A stretch of 64,000 nucleotides of DNA from Oscillatoria sp. HE19RPO (GTDB lineage: Bacteria; Cyanobacteriota; Cyanobacteriia; Cyanobacteriales; Laspinemataceae), in NCBI RefSeq assembly GCF_024220515.1, contig NZ_JAMXOT010000104.1, positions 1 to 64,000 on the forward strand, in the 5' to 3' direction. Below, piece by piece: positions 27,131-36,496 of the stretch. The position numbers were made by a program, and so were the translations under genes. The notes under the pieces are model-generated. The model made no database searches. It was not told where the DNA came from and worked only from the letters and a program-made list of their open reading frames with translations. The first letter of the stretch is position 1. Every line of letters begins with the position of its first letter.

Positions 27131-27233
27131 ACTTACGCTTTTTTTTTAAACCCACCCTAAATGTAGAGGCGATTCGCGAATCGCCTCTACATTTAGGAAC
27201 CGATATTATTTCGATGTTATTGATTGCGTAAGT
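27131..27233. mobile_element. MITE-like element with ACTTACGC ends (family D)
   Basis: Terminal inverted repeats ACTTACGC (27131-27138) and GCGTAAGT (27226-27233) enclose a 42-bp perfect palindrome (27156-27197) whose arm begins CCTAAATGTAGAGGCGATTC. Elements ending GGACTTACGCA are common non-autonomous ISs/MITEs in cyanobacteria (recalled). It lies between the AAA-like and SPFH genes and has no ORF. Related cores occur at 42523 and 44667. Confidence 0.75.
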
Positions 27234-27276
27234 CCTGCCCCTAATTCTCCTGATTTTAACCCAGGGTTTGGACTTG

Positions 27277-28215
27277 TCAAGACAATTGCTTGACTTTGCC
27301 ATTACTCTGCTGGGAGACGAGCGATCGCACGCCGTCTAAGGTGGCTGGAATCTGACGCGGGTCGGGGATGATTCCCTTTCCCTCGCTATCCATTTTGAGG
27401 GCCATATCCAGATAGGTTTGAGCGAGTAAAAATTGCATCGCTTCCGGGGCGTAGGAGGGGTCGGATTCTATGGTTTTGGCGAGGGTGGAGATGGCTTCGG
27501 CAGTGCCTTTAGCATTCAGCACTTGTTGCTGTTGTTGCGCTTCTGCTTCCAAAAGTGCTGCTTGCTGCTTTGCTTTTGCTTGTAAAATCCGGGCCTCTGC
27601 TTCTCCTTTCGCATTATTAATCGCTGCTTCTCGTTGTCCTTCGGAGGTGAGAATTGCGGCTTGTTTTTTTCGTTCTGATGACATTTGCAATTCCATTGCT
27701 TCTCGCACGGATAAAGACGGAATGATATCCCGTAATTCAACTCGGGTTACTTTGATTCCCCAAGATTCTGTAGCGATATCGAGTTTCTGTAACAGTAACT
27801 CATTGACTTCACTCCGGGCCATGAAGGTCTGTTCTAGTTTTAATTTGCTGATTTCTGAGCGAATTAGAGTGGTGACTAAACTTACCATCGCAGGCTGGAG
27901 ATTCTCGACCTTATAATAGGCTTTTTCAATGTTTAAAATCCGCCAATAGACGACTGCATCCACGCTAATTGAAACATTATCTCGGCTCATGCAGGTTTGA
28001 GGCTTAATATGCAGGAATTGTTCGCGAGTGGTTTCTTGATAGGCAACTTGATCCAGGAACGGAATCATAAAATTGAGTCCGGGTTTGAGTTTTTTTCCGT
28101 CATATTTGCCGAGGGTTTCTACTAAGGCTTCATCCCCTTGTTTGATGATTTTGACGCTACCGACTAGGGAGGTTCCAGTTAGGGCGAGAAAGATTACAAA
28201 TAAGGATTCGTACAT
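27277..28215 (-). CDS. SPFH/band-7 (stomatin/prohibitin-like) membrane protein
   Basis: A 312-residue protein with an N-terminal membrane hairpin/helix ([19 protein letters not shown]). The SPFH domain follows ([37 protein letters not shown] ... [16 protein letters not shown]), then a Gln/Ala-rich coiled coil ([20 protein letters not shown]). I chose ATG 28215 because AGGAGT lies 8 bases upstream and the longer version (to 28461) adds a non-homologous stretch. It follows an NfeD gene by 55 bases; NfeD-SPFH pairs form membrane quality-control or flotillin-like systems (family knowledge). Confidence 0.93.
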   Translation of the reverse strand: MYESLFVIFLALTGTSLVGSVKIIKQGDEALVETLGKYDGKKLKPGLNFMIPFLDQVAYQETTREQFLHIKPQTCMSRDNVSISVDAVVYWRILNIEKAYYKVENLQPAMVSLVTTLIRSEISKLKLEQTFMARSEVNELLLQKLDIATESWGIKVTRVELRDIIPSLSVREAMELQMSSERKKQAAILTSEGQREAAINNAKGEAEARILQAKAKQQAALLEAEAQQQQQVLNAKGTAEAISTLAKTIESDPSYAPEAMQFLLAQTYLDMALKMDSEGKGIIPDPRQIPATLDGVRSLVSQQSNGKVKQLS

Positions 28216-28270
28216 GATAAAACTCCTGATGGGATGGGTGAACTGAACGGAAAAACGGAATGTATAGGAT

Positions 28271-28828
28271 CTAAGAATGAAAAAGCTGGTCGGGAACGAC
28301 GATGAGGGTGTTGCCTTCGCAGCGTAAGACGTAAACTTTTTGGTTAGCGGCGATCGCCAAGTCGCGAACATCACATTGTGCGGGCCAGGAACTGCCTTCA
28401 TAGAGGACTCGCCCGACTTCCCCGGGTAAGATAGGGGATAAGGTTTTGGCTTCGGTGGCATCCGGGACGGCGATCGCGCCTCTACTTTTTACGAAGATGG
28501 GACGCAACCACAGAACTGAAATCAGTGACAATCCCATCCAATAGGCAATTTGCCAATTCAACTCGACTACCATCATCAAATGCCATACGATCGCCCCCAT
28601 AATCAGGGCTGTAATTCCCATGATTAAGGCGATCGCCTGATATTTATGACCGAAATATTTTCGGACCACCCACTCGATCGCACAAAAACTCACACCCGTT
28701 ACCCCCCAAAATAGGGGCATCCACCAGGTGGGCGGACTCACAGGCATCGGCAACCAAGCATATCCGCTTGTCGTTAAACTCTGTGTCGCCCGGGTTAGGA
28801 ATACGACTGCATAAAAATCGGTTACCAC
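28271..28828 (-). CDS. NfeD-family membrane protein
   Basis: A 185-residue protein. Four hydrophobic segments ([50 protein letters not shown] and an earlier one) precede the C-terminal NfeD OB-fold: [36 protein letters not shown]. It lies 55 bases before the SPFH gene on the same strand and is the usual partner. The start is uncertain; Met28 is an alternative. Confidence 0.85.
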   Translation of the reverse strand: MVTDFYAVVFLTRATQSLTTSGYAWLPMPVSPPTWWMPLFWGVTGVSFCAIEWVVRKYFGHKYQAIALIMGITALIMGAIVWHLMMVVELNWQIAYWMGLSLISVLWLRPIFVKSRGAIAVPDATEAKTLSPILPGEVGRVLYEGSSWPAQCDVRDLAIAANQKVYVLRCEGNTLIVVPDQLFHS

Positions 28829-28937
28829 TGGAACTTCCTCCCAACTCGATTCGCTGTCTTTCTCATTACATCCTGGGACTGACTGAGATCCACACTGAGT
28901 TGTTTGAGTTCCCTTCGAGTTTCTATCGACTTGGGTT

Positions 28938-29948
28938 TTAGCGTAAACTCACAAATCCCGCTTTCCGAATTAAGTCTTGTCCCTGTTCGGTTAATAAAAA
29001 TTTGGCATAAGTTTCCCCGGCTTGTTGGTCAATTTGGCCATTTTCTTTAACCACCACCACCAATCGACGACTCCAGGGGTATTCCCCAGTTCTAAACACA
29101 TCTAAATTCACTTCATTACGCCTTTGAGGACATTCCGAAAGCGGAACAAAGGGCAATTTATAAGGTGCAACAAAATTATTAGAAGTCCGTCCCACAGCTA
29201 AGGGTTTCACCATGCACTGAGACACCAATAATGGGGCCGAAGCCCAATAAATTCCGGCGGGATCCGAACTAACTCCCCTTAACGCTTCAGTGGTTGTGGA
29301 AGTTAAAATGACACTCGGGTGAGAATCTCGGTCGATTTTGCCGTAGGGTTGAATTCTCAAATCTGGTCCGCCCACTTGATTCCAATTGGTAATTTCTCCC
29401 GCATAAATCGCATCAAATTGATCCATCGTGATTCCGGGAATATCTAAAGAGGGATGGACAACGATCGCAATCCCATCAATAGCGACGGGAATTTCTTTCA
29501 GAGTAAACCCTCTATCCCTCGCTTTTTGATATTCGGCATCGGAAATCGGTCTAGCCGACATCGCAAAGGTGAGTTGATTATCGAGTAACATTTCAATGCC
29601 AGTTCCCGAACTTGGTGCACCTCTGGCTGGGTCAGTATAGCGGAGTTGAAACTGCGGCCAAACCGTTTGAATTGCCGGGTCTACGGCGACTCGAATGGAC
29701 ACCCAAGTGCTACTCCCCCCGTGACTAAATAATCCCCTTGGAACATTCTGCACTTCTGCTAAGGTTTCGGGGTAAGAGTCTCCTCCAGGATTAACGATTC
29801 CCTCGGACGGAGTGGGATTTTCTGAGTCCGTCAAGAATCTTCGTCCCCAGTCTAACTCTTTCGTCAGCCACCAGACTGAGGCACCCATCAACCCTAGGGC
29901 GATTACTAGGGCTATAATTAATGTGGTTGTTTCTTTTTTTGTAGACAT
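28938..29948 (-). CDS. PstS-like phosphate-binding domain protein
   Basis: A 336-residue protein. An N-terminal helix (TTTLIIALVIALGLMGASVWW) could be a signal anchor. The PBP domain of the PstS type follows: GSSTWVSIRV, ARGAPSSGTGIEMLLDNQLTFAMSARPIS, DGIAIVVHPSLDIPGITMDQFDAIYAGEITNWNQVGG, and a C-terminal LTEQGQDLIRKAGFVSL. It binds phosphate or another oxyanion in the periplasm (inferred). No pstC/A/B genes are nearby, so it is an orphan binding protein, as cyanobacterial SphX-like proteins are. It has no lipobox cysteine in the first 25 residues. Confidence 0.85.
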   Translation of the reverse strand: MSTKKETTTLIIALVIALGLMGASVWWLTKELDWGRRFLTDSENPTPSEGIVNPGGDSYPETLAEVQNVPRGLFSHGGSSTWVSIRVAVDPAIQTVWPQFQLRYTDPARGAPSSGTGIEMLLDNQLTFAMSARPISDAEYQKARDRGFTLKEIPVAIDGIAIVVHPSLDIPGITMDQFDAIYAGEITNWNQVGGPDLRIQPYGKIDRDSHPSVILTSTTTEALRGVSSDPAGIYWASAPLLVSQCMVKPLAVGRTSNNFVAPYKLPFVPLSECPQRRNEVNLDVFRTGEYPWSRRLVVVVKENGQIDQQAGETYAKFLLTEQGQDLIRKAGFVSLR

Positions 29949-30248
29949 CGATTCCTAATCCACCCATTTTTTGGGTTTATTATATCAGAAAACCCAAGGT
30001 TCAATCAGACGAAATAAGGGCGATGTCTTAATTTGAGTTGAGTAGGGGTTTTTTCAACAACAATCATCGGATTAACCTATTTTTTCATCTCAAAGAGGAC
30101 AACAGCCCTCCCGGGGTTTACATTCTTCTATTCTAGAGATTCCCCCTGGGAGTACCCCCCTGACTTATTTGAGACTTCATCGAGTTCTCATCGACTTTGG
30201 GAACCCTGCCGTTTAAAATCAGGGTGGTGTCTTCCGGTTGTCGTCATC
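29949..30248. other. Intergenic region between divergent genes
   Basis: This 300-base region holds the promoters of the PstS-like (-) and HTH/TIR-like (+) genes. It is AT-rich around 30030-30060. I see no gene or strong fold. Confidence 0.4.
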
Positions 30249-32048
30249 ATGCCCCGATCGCTTAAAATCCGTCCTTCCTGTATTTCTACCCTCAAATCCT
30301 CGTTGTTACGTCATGGGTTTCCCAGTCAAAAAATCCTGGCGGAAGAGTTGGGTTTCGCCCAATCCACGGTGAGTAATTTCCTGAATGGTAAACCTGTAGA
30401 TTTTGCGAACTTTATCGAACTCTGTCGGGTTTTGGCGCGAGAATGGCGAGATATTGCAGATTTTGAGGAGAACGGTTTACCGGAGACTGAATCCCCGAAG
30501 TCCAGGAAAATTTTAATCAGCGATCGCACCCCTTCTTCCTCCCTCTCTCTCCAATTTTACCAAGCTTTGAGTACGGCGGGTCATGAGGTGATTCTACCTC
30601 AAGCGACCCTGAACAAAATGTCATCCCTGCAAGACTATACACTCCCCCTGGAGTCTTTTGATTATTTGCTTTTACTGTTATCTGCTGACAGATTAAAAAG
30701 TGAATTAGTCTGGGAACAAGTCCGACAAGGGCGAGAATTGCAGAGTATAAACCCGCAAAAACTGGCAATATTACCGATTTATCTGAACCTAGAACCTAAC
30801 CCATTGCTCTCCTTTGAGTTGCAGCATTTATTAGAGGAAATTCAACCCTGGCAATGGCGACATGATGGGGATACAAAGGCGATGATTTCTGACTTAATTA
30901 GTCTGTTGTCCGAAGGGCGAATTGCTTTGGGTTCTGGTTATCCTTGGGCGGTTCAAAAGTTACCTCTGACTCTAAATCAGTCATCCGGGGCAATTCCCGA
31001 GGTTCCCCTGCCCGTTGCCCCTCCGGAATTGCCCGAGGGACAAGTGGAAATTGCTTCTACCTTTTATGTGAATCGCCCTCCGATTGAATCCCGCTGTTAT
31101 GAAACAATCACCCAACCGGGGGCATTAATCCGCATTAAAGCCCCGCGACAGATGGGCAAAACGTCATTAATGGCCCGGATTCTCCACCATGCAGAACGAC
31201 AGGGTTCGCAAACCGTAGCGGTGAGTTTACAACTGGCCGATCGCCGAGTATTTAGCAGTTTAAATACATTCTTACAGTGGTTTTATGCCAGCGTTAGCTT
31301 GGAGTTGGACCGATTAGATTTAGACCGCTTGGCGAAGTATTCCCAGTTAGGGGAGGCGATCGGCAGTAACCAAAGTTGCAAAGCCTATTTTGAGCAATAT
31401 TTACTCCCGGAACTCAACGGTCCCTTGACTCTGGGATTAGATGAAGTCGATCGCCTGTTTGAATTTCCCGAAATTGCCGATGACTTTTTTGGCTTATTGC
31501 GATCGCTACATGAAGAAGCCAAACGACGGGATATTTGGAAACAGTTCCGTTTGATTGTGGTGTATTCTAGCGAAGTGTACATCCCCTTAGATGTCAATAA
31601 ATCTCCCTTCAATGTGGGACTGCCGATTGAATTACCCGAATTTACTCCCGCCCAAATCACTGAATTAGCCCAACGACACCATCTTAATTGGAACAGCAAT
31701 CAGGTGGAAACCTTACTGGAATTAGTCGGAGGACATCCCTATTTAGTGCGATTAGCCCTTTATCATATTGCCCGAGAAGATGTGACTCTGACGCAATTAC
31801 TACAAGAATCACCCACGGAGACGGGATTGTATGGGGATCATTTGCGTCGGCATTTGTGGAATTTAGAAAAATATCCACCTCTCACTCAAGCCATGAAAGC
31901 AGTGGTTTCTCAGGTGGATCCGGTCCGCTTGCCTGGGGAACAGGGGTTTAAATTACAAAGTATGGGATTAGTCAAAATGACGGGCAATGATTGTACCCCA
32001 CGCTGTCGGTTATATGCGGAATATTTTGGCGATCGCCTTAAAAATTAG
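30249..32048 (+). CDS. HTH / TIR-like / AAA-like fusion protein
   Basis: A 599-residue protein with three parts. Residues ~1-72 form an XRE-type helix-turn-helix (KILAEELGFAQSTVSNFLNG). Residues ~88-225 form a TIR-like domain: KILISDRTPSSSLSLQFYQALSTAGHEV, FDYLLLLLSADRLKSELVWEQV, KLAILPIYL. Residues ~255-599 form an AAA-like ATPase with Walker A APRQMGKTSLM (~297), Walker B LTLGLDEVDRLF and helical GGHPYLVRLALYHIA. The TIR motif carries Gln where I would expect the second Glu of the SExVxEEV pattern of relatives, so NADase activity may be lost. TIR plus STAND ATPase is the layout of prokaryotic immune proteins; the role here is inferred. It is stand-alone, with a PstS-like gene divergent upstream. 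Confidence 0.88.
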   Translation: MPRSLKIRPSCISTLKSSLLRHGFPSQKILAEELGFAQSTVSNFLNGKPVDFANFIELCRVLAREWRDIADFEENGLPETESPKSRKILISDRTPSSSLSLQFYQALSTAGHEVILPQATLNKMSSLQDYTLPLESFDYLLLLLSADRLKSELVWEQVRQGRELQSINPQKLAILPIYLNLEPNPLLSFELQHLLEEIQPWQWRHDGDTKAMISDLISLLSEGRIALGSGYPWAVQKLPLTLNQSSGAIPEVPLPVAPPELPEGQVEIASTFYVNRPPIESRCYETITQPGALIRIKAPRQMGKTSLMARILHHAERQGSQTVAVSLQLADRRVFSSLNTFLQWFYASVSLELDRLDLDRLAKYSQLGEAIGSNQSCKAYFEQYLLPELNGPLTLGLDEVDRLFEFPEIADDFFGLLRSLHEEAKRRDIWKQFRLIVVYSSEVYIPLDVNKSPFNVGLPIELPEFTPAQITELAQRHHLNWNSNQVETLLELVGGHPYLVRLALYHIAREDVTLTQLLQESPTETGLYGDHLRRHLWNLEKYPPLTQAMKAVVSQVDPVRLPGEQGFKLQSMGLVKMTGNDCTPRCRLYAEYFGDRLKN

Positions 32049-32114
32049 AACCCCTCGGGGATCGGGGACGGCGATGGGCTATTCTGGATGCCAAACTTGA
32101 AATTAAAACAGCCT

Positions 32115-32531
32115 ATGCCCTTTTCCTACTCTCGCACAATTCGCTTTGCAGATACCGATGCTGCTGGGGTCGTCTATTTTGCCAATCTGCTTTCCATCTG
32201 CCATGAAGCCTATGAGGCATCCCTGGCAGCTACGGGAATAGAGTTGCAAACTTTTTTTAATAACCCCAGGGTGGCGATTCCGATTGTTCATGCCAGCATT
32301 GACTTTTTTCGGCCCCTGTTTTGTGGCGACGAAGTGGCGATCGCCCTGACTCCGCGATCCCTTACTGGCGATCGCTTTGAAATTACCTACTTAATCCGGG
32401 CTACCTCAATGCCTACAGAACGCCCCCTGGCAAAAGCGCGAACTGAGCACGTTTCCATTGATCCCCAACCCCGAACCCGCCAGCCCCTGACTCCCGAAAT
32501 GATTCACTGGATCGAGAGTTGGTCCGACTGA
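32115..32531 (+). CDS. menI: 1,4-dihydroxy-2-naphthoyl-CoA thioesterase (hotdog fold)
   Basis: A 138-residue hotdog thioesterase: YSRTIRFADTDAAGVVYFAN contains the conserved Asp of the 4HBT class (DTDAAG), followed by CHEAYEASL. Length and motifs match cyanobacterial DHNA-CoA thioesterase (Slr0204 type), which releases DHNA before prenylation. It is on the plus strand just outside the men genes (menE starts ~2 kb away), which supports the assignment. I chose ATG 32115 for family length; ATG 32088 is possible. Confidence 0.85.
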   Translation: MPFSYSRTIRFADTDAAGVVYFANLLSICHEAYEASLAATGIELQTFFNNPRVAIPIVHASIDFFRPLFCGDEVAIALTPRSLTGDRFEITYLIRATSMPTERPLAKARTEHVSIDPQPRTRQPLTPEMIHWIESWSD

Positions 32532-32690
32532 GGGGGAAAATTTTAAAAATTTTACAAAAATTTGTAAATCTTAATACTGTTTTAATCAAAGTTTAATATT
32601 ATAACTATATCTCAATAAGAACACCGTGGACTCGACAGAGCGCCCACGATACTTTCCTGACTTTCCTTGTAGAACACTTAGCAATCAATA

Positions 32691-33029
32691 ATGAAACTAG
32701 AACAGGAACTTTACGAACAGATTCGGCAATTAGGCTATTGGGACCGGACCGATCGCATTAATGAAACTAACGAGAGTCAACCTTTAGCAAGGGCCTGGTC
32801 AAATCCGAACACCACTGCTGCCCCGGAAACGATGTTTCAAATTGTCTGGTTACTCAGTTCGAGTAAAAGACGGCAACGACTCAATCCGATTGATGTGCGA
32901 ATTTTAGACCGGGCGGCAGCAGATTTGGCCTACGATCGCAGAATTGTCCCCTCCAATCAGTCTTATGTGAAATATCTGTGGGAACAGGTCTATCACATGG
33001 AATTTCCCCATTTGATGCGGGAAGGTTAA
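32691..33029 (+). CDS. 112-residue conserved unknown protein
   Basis: A small soluble protein with no membrane segment: LEQELYEQIRQLGYWDRTD, then RRQRLNPIDVRILDRAAADLAYDRRIV and SYVKYLWEQVYHMEFPHLM. The length and Arg/Tyr-rich helical character are seen in cyanobacterial unknowns, but I do not recognise a family or function. It lies between menI and the menE end. A plausible RBS region is not clear: the ATG follows AATCAATA. Confidence 0.65.
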   Translation: MKLEQELYEQIRQLGYWDRTDRINETNESQPLARAWSNPNTTAAPETMFQIVWLLSSSKRRQRLNPIDVRILDRAAADLAYDRRIVPSNQSYVKYLWEQVYHMEFPHLMREG

Positions 33030-33114
33030 GGCAATTCTATATGATTCAAGTGACCATTAAATCTCTTTGAGAAACCCGAATATGGAGTTTGAAATGGGTT
33101 TCCGGTTCCGGTGT

Positions 33115-34545
33115 CTATTGAGGTTTGAGTTGAATTAAGACCATTTCTTGAACGAGACTGCGGGAGATTTTTCCGCGATTGTTCCGAGGTAACCTGTCTA
33201 TTTGTACCCAATATTTTGGACGCTTAAAGGGTGATAAAGTATCCGAGAGTAACGAGGCGATCGCCTCTGCTTGGACTCCGCCCTTGGGAACGTAAACCGC
33301 TGTCACCACTTGACCCCAATCCCGATCCGGTACGGCGATCGCACAGACATCTTCCACCAAACCTGTCCCGAGAATGGCCGCCTCCACTTCTGCCGGATAA
33401 ATATTTTCACCCCCACTAATAATTTTATCGCTGTGGCGTCCCACCACGGTTAAATACCCCCCTGCATCGATAAACCCCAAATCATCGGATTGAAACGAGT
33501 TTAAATCCGATGAAAATGAGGCTAATTTTTCCCCAGGATAATACCCCTTAGCCAGAGAATCCGCTTGGATAGTAATCATCCCAGTTTTACCAACTTCTAA
33601 CGCTTCCCCTTCGGGATTTGTAATTATAATTTGGGCATGAGGCAACAGTCGCCCAGAACTCTGATTACCTGCTAGAAAATCTGCCGGTTTGAGGGTGACA
33701 ATTTGAGAAGCAGTTTCCGTCATGCCGTAGGTGGGAGAGAGAGAAATCTGGTATTCTCTCGCCCGTTGCAATAATTCCGGCCATGCCGGTGCACCCCCTA
33801 ATAAAACCGTTTGAAATCGGGCTAAATAATCAGCGGATTCCGGAGTTTCTAGGAGTCGATTTAATTGAGTGGGAACGAGAGAAATAAAAAACTCTTCCGG
33901 GTTGATTTTGGCAGCCGTTTGCTCTACAATTGTTTGATAAGAAGAAACATTGACAAACGTTCCCCCGGTGGTAAAAGACCGGAGAAATTGCATCAAACCG
34001 CTGACATGAAATAGAGGTAACACACAGCAGGAATTAACCGCAGGGAGTTGGAAATACTCGGTAAATCCAGCCACCGATGCCATTAAGGTTTCCCAAGTAT
34101 GAATGGCAAAGCGCAGTTGACCGGAGGAACCCCCCGTGGGAATCATAATTCCCGAGGGAGGAGTATCCCGTGGAGTTTGACAAGCCTTTCCGGGAAAGTC
34201 CTGTCCCTGATGCCATATTCGGTCCGGTTGAATCTGTTGGATTGCTGAGTGCCATTCGCTATCCACCCAGTTGGGATTGCCTAAAAACAAGGGACAATCG
34301 GCGGCAACTGCTGCAATAAAACCCCCTAAAAATCTTATCGGATCGCGTTCTGCCAGTAACAGAGTAGGGGGAGTTTTATGCTGGGTTAACTGGGAAAAAA
34401 ACTGCAAGGCAGTTGTCCCTAAACTCCCGGTTTTGGCCTCCATCCAGGCTATCAAATCCGATTTTTGCCAACCCCGGTTGGGAGGCTGGGTTCGGACATT
34501 CCTAGGCGTGAATTGGGGGAATGTTTCCCCAAAAAACTCTACCAT
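33115..34545 (-). CDS. menE: 2-succinylbenzoate-CoA ligase
   Basis: A 476-residue AMP-forming acyl-CoA ligase. It has the phosphate loop IPTGGSSGQLRFA, the adenylate motif SPTYGMTETA, LGFIDAGGYLTVVGRHSDKIISGGENIYPAEVE, and the C-terminal lysine motif FKRPKYWVQIDRLPRNNRGKISR. The substrate is assigned from the neighbours: it overlaps menC by 7 bases (ATGGTAG, the menC stop within the menE start), so the two are translationally coupled. It activates o-succinylbenzoate to its CoA ester in phylloquinone synthesis. Confidence 0.92.
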   Translation of the reverse strand: MVEFFGETFPQFTPRNVRTQPPNRGWQKSDLIAWMEAKTGSLGTTALQFFSQLTQHKTPPTLLLAERDPIRFLGGFIAAVAADCPLFLGNPNWVDSEWHSAIQQIQPDRIWHQGQDFPGKACQTPRDTPPSGIMIPTGGSSGQLRFAIHTWETLMASVAGFTEYFQLPAVNSCCVLPLFHVSGLMQFLRSFTTGGTFVNVSSYQTIVEQTAAKINPEEFFISLVPTQLNRLLETPESADYLARFQTVLLGGAPAWPELLQRAREYQISLSPTYGMTETASQIVTLKPADFLAGNQSSGRLLPHAQIIITNPEGEALEVGKTGMITIQADSLAKGYYPGEKLASFSSDLNSFQSDDLGFIDAGGYLTVVGRHSDKIISGGENIYPAEVEAAILGTGLVEDVCAIAVPDRDWGQVVTAVYVPKGGVQAEAIASLLSDTLSPFKRPKYWVQIDRLPRNNRGKISRSLVQEMVLIQLKPQ

Positions 34546-35525
34546 AAGAGTTCTAAACCCTTCTCGGATTCCAATAAGTGGTCCACCCCAAACCCGAAGG
34601 CGCGATGGCTTTTAGGGTGAATTTCTCCAGCCAATTTTAAAGCGGTTTTTCTTCCAATGTCTGTCTCAAACACCGAAGAGAAAACCGCATCAATTTTATT
34701 TAGATTGCAAAATTGACGCAATTCAGAGGGAGAACCTGCGATACAGGGTTTAATCACATAAATTCCCCGCCAACCTTGGCGATAGACGGATTGCATTTGC
34801 GACAAAGTAGCGACGGATTCATCTAAGGCGATCGCCGTTGAAAAGCGCATTCCCAATTCCACCATCGCCTCCAACTCCGTCACCGGCAGGGGTTGTTCCA
34901 GATATTCAATGATTCCCCCAAGTTCATCACAAATTTGCAGCCATGCTTCAGCTTCCGCCAAACTCAGTCCCCCATTGGCATCAATGCGGAGGGAACCCGG
35001 GCGATCGCCAGTCCCTTGCTGCAAGGCGAGAACCAGTTCCTGCAAAATCCGGACTTCCCGCTGGAATGGCAAAACACCAATCTTCCATTTAAAAGTCCGA
35101 TATCCTTGCATCCAGAGGATTTGCCGCCCGAGTAAAGCCCCTTCTCCCCCGGGTAATAATCCGCTATGGTTTGATTTTGAGGCGGGAGTTTTGTCTTCCG
35201 AAAATGCCGATTTGAACTGAGTTTTTAACGTAGCCGATTCCCAGGCTGATTCTAAGCCAAATTGACAAGCGGGTAAGTTAGGGGGAATCGAAAAAATCGT
35301 GCGATCGCTAATCACATCCGGCAGGTTACGACAATAGTTTAAAGCTTCTAAGAACGTTTCCGAACCAAACCAGCCGATGGGTGCAATTTCACCAAACCCG
35401 ATCTTTCCATTATCCGTAGTTAGGCGCAGAATAATTCCCTCCCGAATTTCCCAAGTCCCGTGACTGGTTTGCAGAGGGCGTTTAAACTTACGTTGATAGG
35501 GACGAAACTCGAATTTATAATTCAT
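34539..35525 (-). CDS. menC: o-Succinylbenzoate synthase
   Basis: A 328-residue enolase-superfamily enzyme. The N-terminal capping domain is FRPYQRKFKRPLQTSHGTW. The catalytic Lys motif is FKWKIGV, metal ligands sit in RIDANGGLS, IEYLEQPL and ALDESVA, and the second Lys in IYVIKPCIAGS. It dehydrates SHCHC to o-succinylbenzoate. The gene is in the run menA-menH-menC-menE on the minus strand and overlaps menE by 7 bases. Confidence 0.93.
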   Translation of the reverse strand: MNYKFEFRPYQRKFKRPLQTSHGTWEIREGIILRLTTDNGKIGFGEIAPIGWFGSETFLEALNYCRNLPDVISDRTIFSIPPNLPACQFGLESAWESATLKTQFKSAFSEDKTPASKSNHSGLLPGGEGALLGRQILWMQGYRTFKWKIGVLPFQREVRILQELVLALQQGTGDRPGSLRIDANGGLSLAEAEAWLQICDELGGIIEYLEQPLPVTELEAMVELGMRFSTAIALDESVATLSQMQSVYRQGWRGIYVIKPCIAGSPSELRQFCNLNKIDAVFSSVFETDIGRKTALKLAGEIHPKSHRAFGFGVDHLLESEKGLELLW

Positions 35526-35625
35526 ATAATGCGGTTGCCATGAAAGAGGGAGGAAATTATCAGCCAGTGGGGGACAGCCATCCCATCCGTTTCACCGAAC
35601 CCCTCCTCATGAAGGGGCGATCACC

Positions 35626-36423
35626 CTAACTTGAGAAAAATTTTATCACTGATTTGAGATAGGTAGAGGGATTTTCCCAATGGATCGTATGCCCACTATC
35701 GGGGATAATTTCCAGTTGGGCAACGGGACAGACTTGGGTAATTTTGTGATTAATTTCCTGAAATTTACGATCCCATTCTCCCACCAGTAACAGCAGGGGA
35801 ACCGGATGAGAGGGTAGCAGTGCCCAGAGGGAGGCTTGACTGCCGCTTCCCATCTGTCGCAGGGAAGTAGCTAAGGTTTTAGGCTGATTTTGTAAGCGAT
35901 TCTGGAAGAGGCGATCGAAGGCAGGATGATGGCGAACTGAATCAAACAAGGGTTGCTGATACCACTGGCTTAAAAATGAGGAAAAATCGCCTGTTTCCAA
36001 CTGTTGGGCGAGAATTTCATCCCGATGACGACGTTGCGATCGCGCCTCAGCAGACTCCAAACCCGGTGAAGCGGATTCTAAAATAACTTTTTCAAAGCGT
36101 TCCGGGAAATGTAAAGTTAAATATAATGCTAATCGCCCTCCCATCGAATATCCCAGTAAATAACACCGGAAAATTCCTAACTCATCTAATAACTCAATTA
36201 ACCCTTGGGCAGTATGAGACATTTGATAACATTCCTCTCCCCCCAAAACCTGAGTTTTACCATGTCCCGGCAAATCCACCGTCACACAGCAAAATTTATC
36301 GGATAATTTCTCAATCACTTCAAAAAAGTTATCACCCCTCCCCATAAAGCCATGTAAAAAGAGAATTAAAGGGTTTTGAGTATTTCCGAAAATTTTAGAA
36401 TGAAAATCATACAAACTGGACAT
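35626..36423 (-). CDS. menH: SHCHC synthase (alpha/beta hydrolase)
   Basis: A 265-residue alpha/beta hydrolase: LFLHGFMGRGDNF (oxyanion), nucleophile elbow GYSMGGRLALYL, Asp in LLLVGEWDRKF and His in DSGHTIHWENP. It makes 2-succinyl-6-hydroxy-2,4-cyclohexadiene-1-carboxylate in the men pathway; the assignment relies on position between menA and menC. ATG 36423 (MSSLYDFHSKIF) is preferred over 36462, whose extra residues lack family pattern. About 74 bases separate it from the menA stop. Confidence 0.88.
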   Translation of the reverse strand: MSSLYDFHSKIFGNTQNPLILFLHGFMGRGDNFFEVIEKLSDKFCCVTVDLPGHGKTQVLGGEECYQMSHTAQGLIELLDELGIFRCYLLGYSMGGRLALYLTLHFPERFEKVILESASPGLESAEARSQRRHRDEILAQQLETGDFSSFLSQWYQQPLFDSVRHHPAFDRLFQNRLQNQPKTLATSLRQMGSGSQASLWALLPSHPVPLLLLVGEWDRKFQEINHKITQVCPVAQLEIIPDSGHTIHWENPSTYLKSVIKFFSS

Positions 36424-36496
36424 TTTTATCGCAATAAAGGGAACGGCAAAACCGTCCCCCATCCCTATTCAAAAATTTGATAGCCGGGAAACCTCC

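Noticed and set aside
27277-28461. 394-residue version of the SPFH protein
   Set aside because: The extra 82 residues overlap the NfeD gene and lack the family pattern; the ATG at 28215 has AGGAGT upstream.
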